DNA of 6,004 bases. Origin: Woeseia sp. (GTDB lineage: Bacteria; Pseudomonadota; Gammaproteobacteria; Steroidobacterales; Woeseiaceae). Position numbers and translations under genes: made by a program. The first letter of the stretch is position 1, and each line of letters opens with the position of its first letter. Below are positions 1 through 6,004 of this stretch, piece by piece. A model generated the notes under the pieces. That model saw only the letters and a program-made list of their open reading frames with translations, was not told where the DNA came from and did no database searches. The stretch is taken from contig JABIUH010000346.1 in NCBI GenBank assembly GCA_018701055.1, forward strand, positions 1-6,004, written 5' to 3'.

Positions 1-44
1 ACAAATGACGCAAGAAGACCGACAACTCTGTTCGCAATTCGCAT
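1..44 (-). CDS. Probable start of a further gene, N-terminal fragment only
   Basis: An ATG at 42-44, 4 bases after the amine oxidase stop, opens a frame that runs off the left edge with 14 whole codons (MRIANRVVGLLASF). The basic N-region followed by a hydrophobic run looks like the start of a Sec signal peptide or membrane helix. A GGGTAGG ribosome-like site at 48-54 precedes it. The 4-base gap matches the spacing elsewhere in the operon. The fragment is too short to name a product. An exported protein such as a c-type cytochrome would fit but is not shown. Confidence 0.5.
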   Translation of the reverse strand, partial: MRIANRVVGLLASF

Positions 45-48
45 TGAC

Positions 49-1629
49 CTACCCATTCGCAGTTACTTTGTTTGCGGCGCGTACGCGTTCGTCAAGATCT
101 AAAAGCGCAACTTCCGCGGACCCGATTGCACCTTCTTGCCAACTCGGGTGGTAACTAATTTGATCGCCGATCATGTAGTGTCGTCCACTTGCTGGTTGCT
201 GCAACATTTTGTAGAATCGCTCTCGCGAATCGCCAGGCCATTGTGCGCCACAACCCATCATGTAATTCATGCGACCCCAGGCAACACTAACGCCGGACTC
301 GATGTACTTCGAATACTCTTTGTGAATCTTATCGCCGCAATTTGCCGCGTATTCGATGCGTTCCGTGGGCGTCATCCGTTCGAAAAAGCCACTCGGATCG
401 AAAAATTGATAGGCGCCGAGCACGACGCCTTTTTGGCTGTGAATGCCAGTGGACGGATACCAAATTTGGCCAATGCGTTGATCAGTGAAGGTCATACCAC
501 CGTAAATACCCTCGCGCTCCCAAAACCGTTCTTTCATTTGCAAGCCGAGCTTATAGCCGTGGCCAGGTTTCAGCGCATTAAGGCCACGCATGTATTCTGC
601 AGGCAAATTATTGTGTATCGCATTCATGAAATGCGACGGGATGCTATTAAAGCAGTAGTCAACGCTCAGTTTTTCACGTTTACCCTTGCGGTTAAACGTG
701 ATGTCGACGCCGTCGTTCTGTAACGTAACGGCCTGCACTTGAGCATTCAATTTGATTGGGCTTTTTACGTTTTGTACAAATGCCTTGATAAGGCCGTCCA
801 TGCCACCGGGAATTTCCATCAACGGCTCGCCCCAATCGGGATTTTCGCTCGCCGCCAGGCCTCGTTCCCAAAACCGGCTGTTTAAAAGATCGTCGAAACT
901 CATCGGGTCGTGGAGTACTTCGGGTCTCACAAATCCGTCTTTCTTGTATCCAGCGCGTAAACTTCCGTTGTACTTCCCGCCATCGTCGAGATCACCGTAG
1001 GACTTGGCGAAGAGTCGCATGCGTTCTAAATCTTCCGCTGACATGGGCCGATCAAAGATGTTCTTGTCGACAGCTTTGTGGAGGAGCTCGGAAAGGAAGC
1101 CTCTCGCGTCGGACAAATATTGGCTCACTCGTTGCGGTTTATTGCCAAATTGGTTTTCTTCATAGGTGTACGCTGGCCGACTCATATTGGCTTTGACGAT
1201 TAGTGGTACATCGAGTGTCTTGCAGTAATGCAGTACGCGCCGATGATGACCTGGAATCCTTGCGGGTCCGGCGTTGAAATAGAGGTTTGGATCATCGTCA
1301 AAATTACAAACTTGCGACTGCCCCATTTCATCGACGGTGTCGCCGTGTCTGACCGTTAATACTCTGCCGCCTATTCGGTGCGACGCTTCAATAATGGTTA
1401 CATCGTAGCCTGCACGCTCGAGTTCGTAGGCGATCGTCAAACCGGATAAACCGGCACCAAGAATGGCAATCGTTTTTCGCCGACCAGACACGTCCTGCAG
1501 ATCCAGTTTGGCCATCGGCCCAGATTCTTGCATTAGACCAAGTGCCATACTGGTTTTGTAGACGGCGGTGGAGCCACCGGCAGCGCCAACCAAATTCAGA
1601 AAATGTCGGCGAGATAAAATTGTCTTCAT
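49..1629 (-). CDS. Tat-exported flavin monoamine oxidase / L-amino-acid oxidase family protein
   Basis: This 526-residue FAD enzyme should oxidise an amine or amino acid to an imine, which hydrolyses to an aldehyde or keto acid and ammonia. It starts with a Tat signal, SRRHFL at residues 6-11 followed by a mild hydrophobic stretch to about 30. No clear AxA cleavage site is visible, so it may stay anchored. The FAD-binding Rossmann motif ILGAGLSGL is at 56-64, with the ribose-binding Glu81 and then HRIGGR at 84-89. GPARIPGHHRRVL at 121-133 and the C-terminal GDQISYHPSWQEGAIGSAE at 488-506 are typical of the family. Lys360 (GYKLGL) matches the conserved Lys near the flavin in amine oxidases. 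Length and all key motifs are intact. It follows the acidic protein after 82 bases with no terminator between them. A weak GGA ribosome site lies 8 bases before the ATG. The substrate is unknown, and a dehydrogenase acting on another electron acceptor is also possible. Confidence 0.92.
   Translation of the reverse strand: MKTILSRRHFLNLVGAAGGSTAVYKTSMALGLMQESGPMAKLDLQDVSGRRKTIAILGAGLSGLTIAYELERAGYDVTIIEASHRIGGRVLTVRHGDTVDEMGQSQVCNFDDDPNLYFNAGPARIPGHHRRVLHYCKTLDVPLIVKANMSRPAYTYEENQFGNKPQRVSQYLSDARGFLSELLHKAVDKNIFDRPMSAEDLERMRLFAKSYGDLDDGGKYNGSLRAGYKKDGFVRPEVLHDPMSFDDLLNSRFWERGLAASENPDWGEPLMEIPGGMDGLIKAFVQNVKSPIKLNAQVQAVTLQNDGVDITFNRKGKREKLSVDYCFNSIPSHFMNAIHNNLPAEYMRGLNALKPGHGYKLGLQMKERFWEREGIYGGMTFTDQRIGQIWYPSTGIHSQKGVVLGAYQFFDPSGFFERMTPTERIEYAANCGDKIHKEYSKYIESGVSVAWGRMNYMMGCGAQWPGDSRERFYKMLQQPASGRHYMIGDQISYHPSWQEGAIGSAEVALLDLDERVRAANKVTANG
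1540..1629 (-). other. Segment encoding the Tat signal peptide of the amine oxidase
   Basis: The first 30 residues contain a twin-arginine motif (S-R-R-H-F-L, Arg7 and Arg8) after a short polar N-region. A modestly hydrophobic, Gly/Ala-rich stretch of about 14 residues follows. This indicates export of the folded, FAD-loaded protein to the periplasm. The FAD domain begins near residue 52, leaving a linker of about 20 residues. Confidence 0.85.
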
Positions 1630-1711
1630 ACTAGTGATCCGAGATCCATTCGTCAGCTATGAAGTGTTGGTAACTGCTGTTCCTGAATAGTTCCTTGGCA
1701 GGTATGATTAC
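1630..1711 (-). other. Intergenic gap between acidic protein and amine oxidase
   Basis: This is the longest gap in the window, at 82 bases. I see no stem-loop with a T-run and no convincing promoter. It holds only the weak GGA ribosome site of the amine oxidase at 1638-1640. Cotranscription across the gap is the simplest reading, though an internal promoter cannot be excluded. Confidence 0.5.
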
Positions 1712-2062
1712 TTAGCCAAGCGTCTCGCTGAGTAAGAACAAGTCGGTCAATAGTGCGCGCAAATGGATTGAGGCATTCAAATTATCGATGAGTTCTGAGC
1801 TAATTTTTTCTTGTGAAGAAACGAGCGCTATTGCCGCTATCGATTTTCTCGCGTCATCGATCACAACCGTCGAGAAACCTTCTCCATCATCCGATAACTG
1901 GCTAACGATGCCAGTTGCAGCTTCAGACATGCCCGTTAGCGTCGTACGCACTTCAGATCCGCCAGGACCGTCGTCTGACTCGCGGCCTTGTGCAGCGTAC
2001 GCGAGCAGAAATTCGTATCCTGCTTCGATTACTTCAATATATTCAGGCAGAGGGTTACTCAC
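1712..2062 (-). CDS. Small acidic protein of unknown function
   Basis: I do not recognise this 116-residue protein. It has 19 Asp/Glu against 6 Lys/Arg, no cysteine, no signal peptide and no membrane segment. Its composition suggests mostly helix, with a Gly/Asp-rich break near residues 26-36 (GRESDDGPGG) and amphipathic helices likely at about 5-24, 72-82 and 84-115. The start is a GTG at 2062. An in-frame TGA three codons upstream rules out a longer reading, and a weak GAG ribosome site lies 5 bases before the start. It sits 47 bases after the cytochrome b gene and 82 before the amine oxidase, on the same strand. That position suggests a role with one of these enzymes, for example as an assembly factor or soluble partner, but nothing in the sequence proves it. 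An overlapping frame on the other strand (1788-2087) looks like a shadow. Confidence 0.75.
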   Translation of the reverse strand: MSNPLPEYIEVIEAGYEFLLAYAAQGRESDDGPGGSEVRTTLTGMSEAATGIVSQLSDDGEGFSTVVIDDARKSIAAIALVSSQEKISSELIDNLNASIHLRALLTDLFLLSETLG

Positions 2063-2109
2063 GGCATCTCAAATCGTGTTGGTGTAGAAAACGGAAGGGT
2101 TTAGATACG

Positions 2110-2868
2110 TTAGGAAGTTTCGTCGGGTGTCCAACGCTCAGTGTCATGATTTGCGTCGAGTTCTTCCTTGGATATCCAGCCTTTGATCATTGAGCGGGTA
2201 TAGAAAAGTTTTTCCGGTCGCAGTGCAAAGTATATGTGCATACAAATCACGCCGACCAGGGCCAGCGTTGATAGTCCGTGTATGAGAAACACCCAACCAA
2301 GCGATGCCTCTGTTAGTGAGTTTGAACGTTCCCACCAGGGCGAATCGATTACCATGAACATGAGAATGCCGCTCACAATAACCAATACCGTTAGAACCGT
2401 GACAGACGCGTGCATGCTCTTTTGCGCGAGAGAATACTTACCGGGTTTTTGCGACTCCTCGAATGGCTCTTTTAAGTCGCCGCCGCTGATCCACATATCG
2501 GCTAGCTTCTTAGCCAAAATCGACCGAAGAATGTGCAAAACAACAATGACGGTTAAGAGAATACCAGCTATCCAGTGAAGTTCGAGCCACGCAAATTCGA
2601 TGCCGATAATTGGAGAAATGCCGGTGATTAACAGCGCGATCATGCTTGCAGCCATTAACCAATGGCTAATCCTGTCAATCATTTCATGTCGCGTGACGCG
2701 AGCACCGTCACTGGACGGCTTAGCACCGCGCTTCTGCGTTGCCTCGTAAATAGCGTGGCCCGCGATAATCAAAAATGCCGCGACAACAACCAACCACAAT
2801 AGATCCCAGGAAACACCGCGGATTACTTCACGACCCCAAACATCACTCTTATAAGTTGCGAATTCCAC
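2110..2868 (-). CDS. Di-haem cytochrome b, formate dehydrogenase gamma (FdnI)-like membrane subunit
   Basis: This 252-residue integral membrane protein should bind two b haems and transfer electrons from the enzyme to the quinone pool. Five hydrophobic segments fall near residues 21-40, 67-88, 96-116, 151-174 and 190-213. The core follows E. coli FdnI closely: RHEMIDRISHW at 60-70, ELHWIAGI at 96-103, GKYSLAQK at 143-150, FLIHGLS at 194-200, and CMHIYFA at 209-215. His69, His98, His197 and His211 match the four haem-ligand histidines of FdnI, and the 14-residue spacing of the last pair is the same. The first hydrophobic segment is extra compared with four-helix FdnI. The loop after it is rich in Lys and Arg (46-66), which places it in the cytoplasm. 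The start is a GTG with a GAGGT ribosome site; no Met codon occurs before residue 63. No formate dehydrogenase genes are nearby, so its partner is probably the molybdo-flavoenzyme encoded 4 bases upstream. Confidence 0.92.
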   Translation of the reverse strand: MEFATYKSDVWGREVIRGVSWDLLWLVVVAAFLIIAGHAIYEATQKRGAKPSSDGARVTRHEMIDRISHWLMAASMIALLITGISPIIGIEFAWLELHWIAGILLTVIVVLHILRSILAKKLADMWISGGDLKEPFEESQKPGKYSLAQKSMHASVTVLTVLVIVSGILMFMVIDSPWWERSNSLTEASLGWVFLIHGLSTLALVGVICMHIYFALRPEKLFYTRSMIKGWISKEELDANHDTERWTPDETS

Positions 2869-2872
2869 AGAT

Positions 2873-3862
2873 TTAACCTCGCATTGCGCGTCGCACCAGA
2901 TTTTCCATCAGGGGCAACTTGAAATGATTATAATTAAGCGGTTTTGTTCCCTGGCTCGCTAACGCCGCTACTGCGTTAGCGCTTTCTTCTGACAGGGATT
3001 TTCCGCGTGCCGCGTTTTCAACTTGCGTTAAACGATGTGGAACACAAGCAACGCCACCGCAAACAAAGCGGCTGTCTGAAATCGTATCTCCGTCCATCGA
3101 CATCGCCACCGCGACACTGACCAATGCGAAATCCCATACATCTCGATCAGCAACTTTTTCGAAGTAGAAGCGCTTCCCCGCCCATTTGGATGAAATACGA
3201 ACGGCTGTCAAGACTTCGTTAGCGTCAAGAGCGGTCATTTGAGTGATGTGTGTATCTGGACCGACGAAAAAGTCTTCTGCAGGAATTTCACGGACCCCGT
3301 CGACGCTGGTTGCGATCATGATCGCTTCCAACGCAACCAGTGCGGTAGCGGTGTCGGACGGACTAACCGCTACACAACGGCTCGCGCCTAACACGGCATG
3401 CTCACGATTCATGGATTCTGGCCCATCGGCGTAACAGGTATTGCCGCCGGCGCGATAGCAGTCTAGCCCGCGCCGGTAATACCAGCAGCGTGTGTCCTGA
3501 GAAAGATTGCCGCCTAAGGTACCAACGTTACGTATCTGCGGACTGGCAACGCGGCCTGCGGCATCGGATAGCAAGCTGTAGTCACGTTTTATACGCTCGT
3601 CACGAATGATTTCACGCAGTTTGGTGGTAGCGCCAATTTCGATTCCATCGTCAGTTTCACGAATACCGTGAAGCGCTTCGATCCCATTGAGCTCAATCAT
3701 GGCCTGCGGATTTTTTGCTCGGTCTTTCAGCCACCCGTAAGTGTCCTGACCACCGCCAACGAGCCATCCGCTGTCGCCAAATTTTTCGGCAAGATTGAGT
3801 GCATCATCAAGCTCAGTTGGTTGATAGAGTTGCACGTCTGGCATTACATCAAAAGAAGCCAT
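2873..3862 (-). CDS. FAD-binding subunit of the molybdenum hydroxylase, with a predicted extra [4Fe-4S] cluster loop
   Basis: This 329-residue subunit should carry FAD and pass electrons from the molybdenum subunit to the acceptor. FAD-domain motifs are GGGQDTYGW at 36-44 and SPQIRNVGTLGGNL at 107-120, and the C-terminal half has the family's K-x-x-x-R-x-x-x-D-F-A pattern at 236-246. Directly after GGNL a loop holds Cys126 (DTRC), Cys135, Cys143 and Cys163, followed by VAVSPSD. The same arrangement holds a [4Fe-4S] cluster in 4-hydroxybenzoyl-CoA reductase beta and in E. coli PaoB. The start is placed at the ATG at 3862, which has a GAGGT ribosome site overlapping the stop of the previous gene. 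A longer reading from a TTG at 3919 would add 19 residues that overlap the large subunit and resemble nothing in the family. No signal peptide is visible, so if the enzyme is periplasmic this subunit must travel with a Tat-bearing partner. The stop lies 4 bases before the cytochrome b gene. Confidence 0.94.
   Translation of the reverse strand: MASFDVMPDVQLYQPTELDDALNLAEKFGDSGWLVGGGQDTYGWLKDRAKNPQAMIELNGIEALHGIRETDDGIEIGATTKLREIIRDERIKRDYSLLSDAAGRVASPQIRNVGTLGGNLSQDTRCWYYRRGLDCYRAGGNTCYADGPESMNREHAVLGASRCVAVSPSDTATALVALEAIMIATSVDGVREIPAEDFFVGPDTHITQMTALDANEVLTAVRISSKWAGKRFYFEKVADRDVWDFALVSVAVAMSMDGDTISDSRFVCGGVACVPHRLTQVENAARGKSLSEESANAVAALASQGTKPLNYNHFKLPLMENLVRRAMRG
2876..2880 (-). promoter_or_regulatory. 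Ribosome binding site of the cytochrome b gene
   Basis: GAGGT on the minus strand sits inside the last codons of the FAD subunit and 7 bases before the GTG at 2868. It supports the GTG start and coupled translation with the enzyme subunits. Confidence 0.8.
3374..3487 (-). other. Segment encoding the four-cysteine [4Fe-4S] loop in the FAD subunit
   Basis: This stretch covers residues 126-163 of the FAD subunit, with cysteines at 126, 135, 143 and 163 (spacing C-x8-C-x7-C-x19-C). The surrounding residues, DTRCWYY before it and NREHAVLGASRC at its end, resemble the cluster loop of PaoB-type subunits. FAD subunits of ordinary xanthine dehydrogenases and CO dehydrogenases lack this insertion. Cluster binding is inferred from family knowledge and the preserved cysteines. 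Confidence 0.8.
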
Positions 3863-3866
3863 TACT

Positions 3867-3871
3867 ACCTC
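3867..3871 (-). promoter_or_regulatory. Ribosome binding site of the FAD subunit
   Basis: GAGGT on the minus strand overlaps the TGA stop of the large subunit and lies 4 bases before the ATG at 3862. It decides the start of the FAD subunit and suggests translational coupling between the two subunits. Confidence 0.8.
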
Positions 3872-6004
3872 AGAAGTTGTTGGTTTGAAGTGGCAGGAAA
3901 GATTGTTCTCGGCCTGCAACGTGGTTAACGATCATGTCGGAACTCACTGGCGTTCTGCCAAATATGTGTCCGTCCAGTGCATCCGAAATAGCTGATGTTA
4001 GTGCGGCAACCGCGCAGCCCATCGCTGGTTCTCCGATGCCGCGAGCGCCAAACGGATTTTGTGGGTCTGCAATATCGACGGCACCCGTTCGGGTGACCGA
4101 TGGCACATCCAGGTAGCTCGGAATTCCGCACTGGTGGTAGCTTACGTTGGCGGGCAGTCCGTTTTGTGGGTCATACACATGACGTTCCAGTCCTGCCATA
4201 CCCATACCCCATACCGCGCCACCCTTCATCTGTTGCGCCAGTCCCTTGGGGAAAAGAACCGTGCCGCATTCAGCGATGCCGACATAGTCGAGTATGTCGT
4301 ACTTACCTGTTTCAAGATCCAGTTCGATTTCTACGAACGCGCAAGCCAGACCCGGAATGACGCCTTCCTGGGGAAGGTTATCTTTCGCCACACCAACCAG
4401 ACCAGTACCGGCAATGTTTTGTACGGAACGTGCAGTGATTTCGTTTATATCTTCTGGATACGTCTGACCGCTGTACTCCCCGCCAAGTTGAATCGCGCGA
4501 GCAGCAATGGCGCCGTAGGACATGGCGAGTGCTGGGTTATCGATGCGGAAAACGCGTTGACCGTCAATGTCATAATCTTCCGCTTCGCCGCCCATCGTGT
4601 CTGCAGCAATAGCCTTAATCTTGCGTAACGCATCCATCGCTGCGACGTAGTTCGTGCGGGTGTGCGCGAAAGTGCTAACGCTACCGGCCTGATACGAATT
4701 CCACGGCAGGTTTTTTTCACTATTGCCGTTGTGAATTTCGCAATTGTCCCACTCTACTTTCAGTATTTCGGCCGCAGCTCGGGAAGTGGACGCATAAGAA
4801 TAGGTGCCTAAATTCCCGACACCGGTGTGCACGTGCAATTTTCCATCCGGCGTTATGCGTATCAATCCGTCGAAGCCTTTCGCGCCGGCTGAATGGTAGC
4901 CTTGTCCGATGCCCAAACCCCGAACTTTGGAACCATGACGTTTGGTCTGATTACGTCGATTGGTCCAGCCGAACATTTCGGCGCCCTGATCGAGGGCTTC
5001 CTTAAGATAGGCACTGGTCACAGGCTTCTGGTCCGCATTGACAGTGGTTTCATTGTTCGCTGCGTTTAGTTTGCGGACTTCTAGCGGATCAAGTTCCAGC
5101 GCTTTTGCTGCCTTGTCCATGATGGGTGCCATGACCGCTGCTATCTGATTTTGTCCAGGGCCACGTTGCGCCCCCCGAGGCGTTGTATTGGTCATAACGG
5201 GTAGGCCGCGGAATCGCATTGCGTCCGGATCGTAAACCATCGAGATTGCGCCGCCGGCGGATGAAGCATCCCCCCCGGTCGCGTTCGAGCCGATGTCTTC
5301 AATGATGAAGACATCGGTTGCCGTTGCCTTGCCTGTCTCGTCGAAGCCCATACGCAGCCAGCCCTGAAACCCTACGCGTGCCGAGCCCATGTAATATTCT
5401 TGTTCGCGTGTGACGCGAAGTTGCACGGGCCGACCAATTTTTTTGGAGAAATAACCGGGTAAAACGGCAATGGGGTAGGCGCCGATTTTCGAACCGAAGC
5501 CACCGCCCGTATTTTCACTTATTAAGACGACATCCTTTGTTTCAACGCCCAGCATGCGCGCGAGACCAGGCATCCAGAAACTTTGACTTTGTGCCGATGC
5601 GTGCACGTAGCAAGTACCGTTTTGCCAATAGGCCATCGCAGTTCTTGGCTCCATGCTCATATGCGCGTAGCCGGTAGTCACGAAACTCTCTTCGAACACT
5701 ACTTTGGCGTCTGCGAATCCTTTGTCGAGATCACCGTAGGTCCATTCGGCGGCAAACTCGCCGCTAGGTTCCTTGCCTGCGCGGAACTCATCTATTTGTT
5801 CTTTGGTCCATTTGATGGTGCGAAATCCTGAGCCTTCGCTGGAGCGCGCGTAGACGTTTCCTTCTTCGCGTGCATTTGGCCCGCCGGTCAGCAAACTATC
5901 GAGCGGATCCGTTACAAACGGCAACGGTTCAATGTCGATCTTGATTGCCGCTATTGCATCTTCCGCTGTTTTCTCGTCCAGTGCAGCGACGGCAAGAATC
6001 GGAT
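3870..6004 (-). CDS. Xanthine dehydrogenase/aldehyde oxidoreductase family, molybdopterin-binding large subunit (N-terminus off window)
   Basis: This is the catalytic subunit of a molybdenum hydroxylase, which binds the molybdopterin cofactor and hydroxylates an aldehyde or heterocycle with oxygen from water. The frame is open to the right edge, giving 710 visible residues. An apparent start at 5924 is only an internal TTG, because the 26 codons before it continue the conserved domain (AVAALDEKTAEDAIAAIKI). About 100 N-terminal residues are probably missing. Numbered from the first whole codon, the visible landmarks are an AHMSMEP stretch near 113-119, the cofactor-loop motif GGGFGSK near 166-172, QRGPGQNQ near 279-286, GVGNLGTYSYAST near 394-406, and GARGIGEPAMG near 652-662. 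The Glu of GEP, near 658, matches the catalytic base of the family. The His-x-x-MEP form is more like aldehyde and isoquinoline oxidoreductases than purine-oxidising enzymes. The TGA stop lies 7 bases before the FAD-subunit start. The substrate cannot be read from the sequence. Confidence 0.95.
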   Translation of the reverse strand, partial: PILAVAALDEKTAEDAIAAIKIDIEPLPFVTDPLDSLLTGGPNAREEGNVYARSSEGSGFRTIKWTKEQIDEFRAGKEPSGEFAAEWTYGDLDKGFADAKVVFEESFVTTGYAHMSMEPRTAMAYWQNGTCYVHASAQSQSFWMPGLARMLGVETKDVVLISENTGGGFGSKIGAYPIAVLPGYFSKKIGRPVQLRVTREQEYYMGSARVGFQGWLRMGFDETGKATATDVFIIEDIGSNATGGDASSAGGAISMVYDPDAMRFRGLPVMTNTTPRGAQRGPGQNQIAAVMAPIMDKAAKALELDPLEVRKLNAANNETTVNADQKPVTSAYLKEALDQGAEMFGWTNRRNQTKRHGSKVRGLGIGQGYHSAGAKGFDGLIRITPDGKLHVHTGVGNLGTYSYASTSRAAAEILKVEWDNCEIHNGNSEKNLPWNSYQAGSVSTFAHTRTNYVAAMDALRKIKAIAADTMGGEAEDYDIDGQRVFRIDNPALAMSYGAIAARAIQLGGEYSGQTYPEDINEITARSVQNIAGTGLVGVAKDNLPQEGVIPGLACAFVEIELDLETGKYDILDYVGIAECGTVLFPKGLAQQMKGGAVWGMGMAGLERHVYDPQNGLPANVSYHQCGIPSYLDVPSVTRTGAVDIADPQNPFGARGIGEPAMGCAVAALTSAISDALDGHIFGRTPVSSDMIVNHVAGREQSFLPLQTNNF
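5290..5317. repeat. Perfect 11-bp inverted repeat inside the large-subunit gene
   Basis: The arms CCGATGTCTTC (5290-5300) and GAAGACATCGG (5307-5317) are exact reverse complements separated by a 6-base loop. The segment encodes TDVFIIEDIG of the large subunit. No T-run follows on the minus strand, so it is not a typical terminator. In the mRNA it could form a stable hairpin. It may also be a chance product of the codons used. Confidence 0.6.

Noticed and set aside
674..701. 9-bp inverted repeat TCACGTTTA / TAAACGTGA in the amine oxidase gene
   Set aside because: It is inside coding sequence with a 10-base loop and no terminator features; chance is plausible.
136..1000. Plus-strand open frames opposite the amine oxidase
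   Set aside because: They lie antisense to a gene with intact family motifs and encode nothing recognisable.
2144..2335. Second minus-strand frame inside the cytochrome b gene
   Set aside because: It overlaps a well-supported membrane protein in another frame and has no recognisable content.
2110..2868. Cytochrome b as part of a formate dehydrogenase or hydrogenase
   Set aside because: No catalytic or Fe-S subunit of either enzyme is in the window, and the gene is tightly coupled to the FAD subunit.
2957..2981. 9-bp inverted repeat CGCTAACGC / GCGTTAGCG in the FAD-subunit gene
   Set aside because: It falls in Ala-rich codons, has no T-run on the coding strand, and a 9-bp stem is not far from chance in 6 kb.
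3863..3919. Longer N-terminus of the FAD subunit from a TTG at 3919
   Set aside because: It overlaps the end of the large subunit, adds residues unlike the family, and the ATG at 3862 has a good GAGGT site.
4059..4628. Plus-strand 189-codon open frame opposite the large subunit
   Set aside because: It is a shadow of the conserved molybdopterin-subunit coding sequence, with no domain of its own.
5922..5924. TTG at 5924 as the start of the large subunit
   Set aside because: The frame is open to the right edge and the upstream codons encode recognisable family sequence, so the gene is cut by the window rather than starting here.
2873..6004. Purine-oxidising xanthine dehydrogenase as the specific function
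   Set aside because: Only the family is supported. The AHMSMEP form, the PaoB-like cluster loop and the cytochrome b neighbour do not favour purines.

Overview
All genes in this window lie on the minus strand and read from right to left, closely spaced, as one apparent operon that runs off both ends. In transcription order they are: (1) the molybdopterin-binding large subunit of a xanthine-dehydrogenase/aldehyde-oxidoreductase family enzyme, with its N-terminus beyond the right edge; (2) its FAD-binding subunit, which carries a four-cysteine loop of the kind that holds an extra [4Fe-4S] cluster in 4-hydroxybenzoyl-CoA reductase and in E. coli PaoB; (3) a multi-pass di-haem cytochrome b of the formate dehydrogenase gamma (FdnI) family; (4) a small, very acidic protein of unknown function; (5) a flavin amine oxidase with a twin-arginine (Tat) signal; and (6) the first 14 codons of a probable further gene at the left edge.

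The Tat signal and the FdnI-type cytochrome b suggest a respiring Gram-negative bacterium, most likely a proteobacterium. Base composition looks near-balanced by eye. No rRNA, tRNA or other taxonomic marker is present, so nothing finer can be said. There are no mobile elements, CRISPR arrays or RNA genes. The longest gap between genes is 82 bases. No promoter is visible, and the operon start should lie beyond position 6004.

The genes suggest a membrane-linked oxidative route. The molybdo-flavoenzyme would hydroxylate an aldehyde or N-heterocycle with water and pass electrons through Fe-S and FAD centres to the cytochrome b and then to quinone, rather than to NAD+ or O2. The Tat-exported amine oxidase could supply the substrate in the periplasm by turning an amine into an aldehyde. 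A [2Fe-2S] subunit, always part of this enzyme family, is missing and is predicted just upstream, off the right edge. If the whole enzyme is periplasmic, as PaoABC is, that subunit or the unseen N-terminus of the large subunit should carry a Tat signal.

The family assignments are secure. The substrate, the cellular side of the enzyme and the amine-aldehyde-acid link are inferences.
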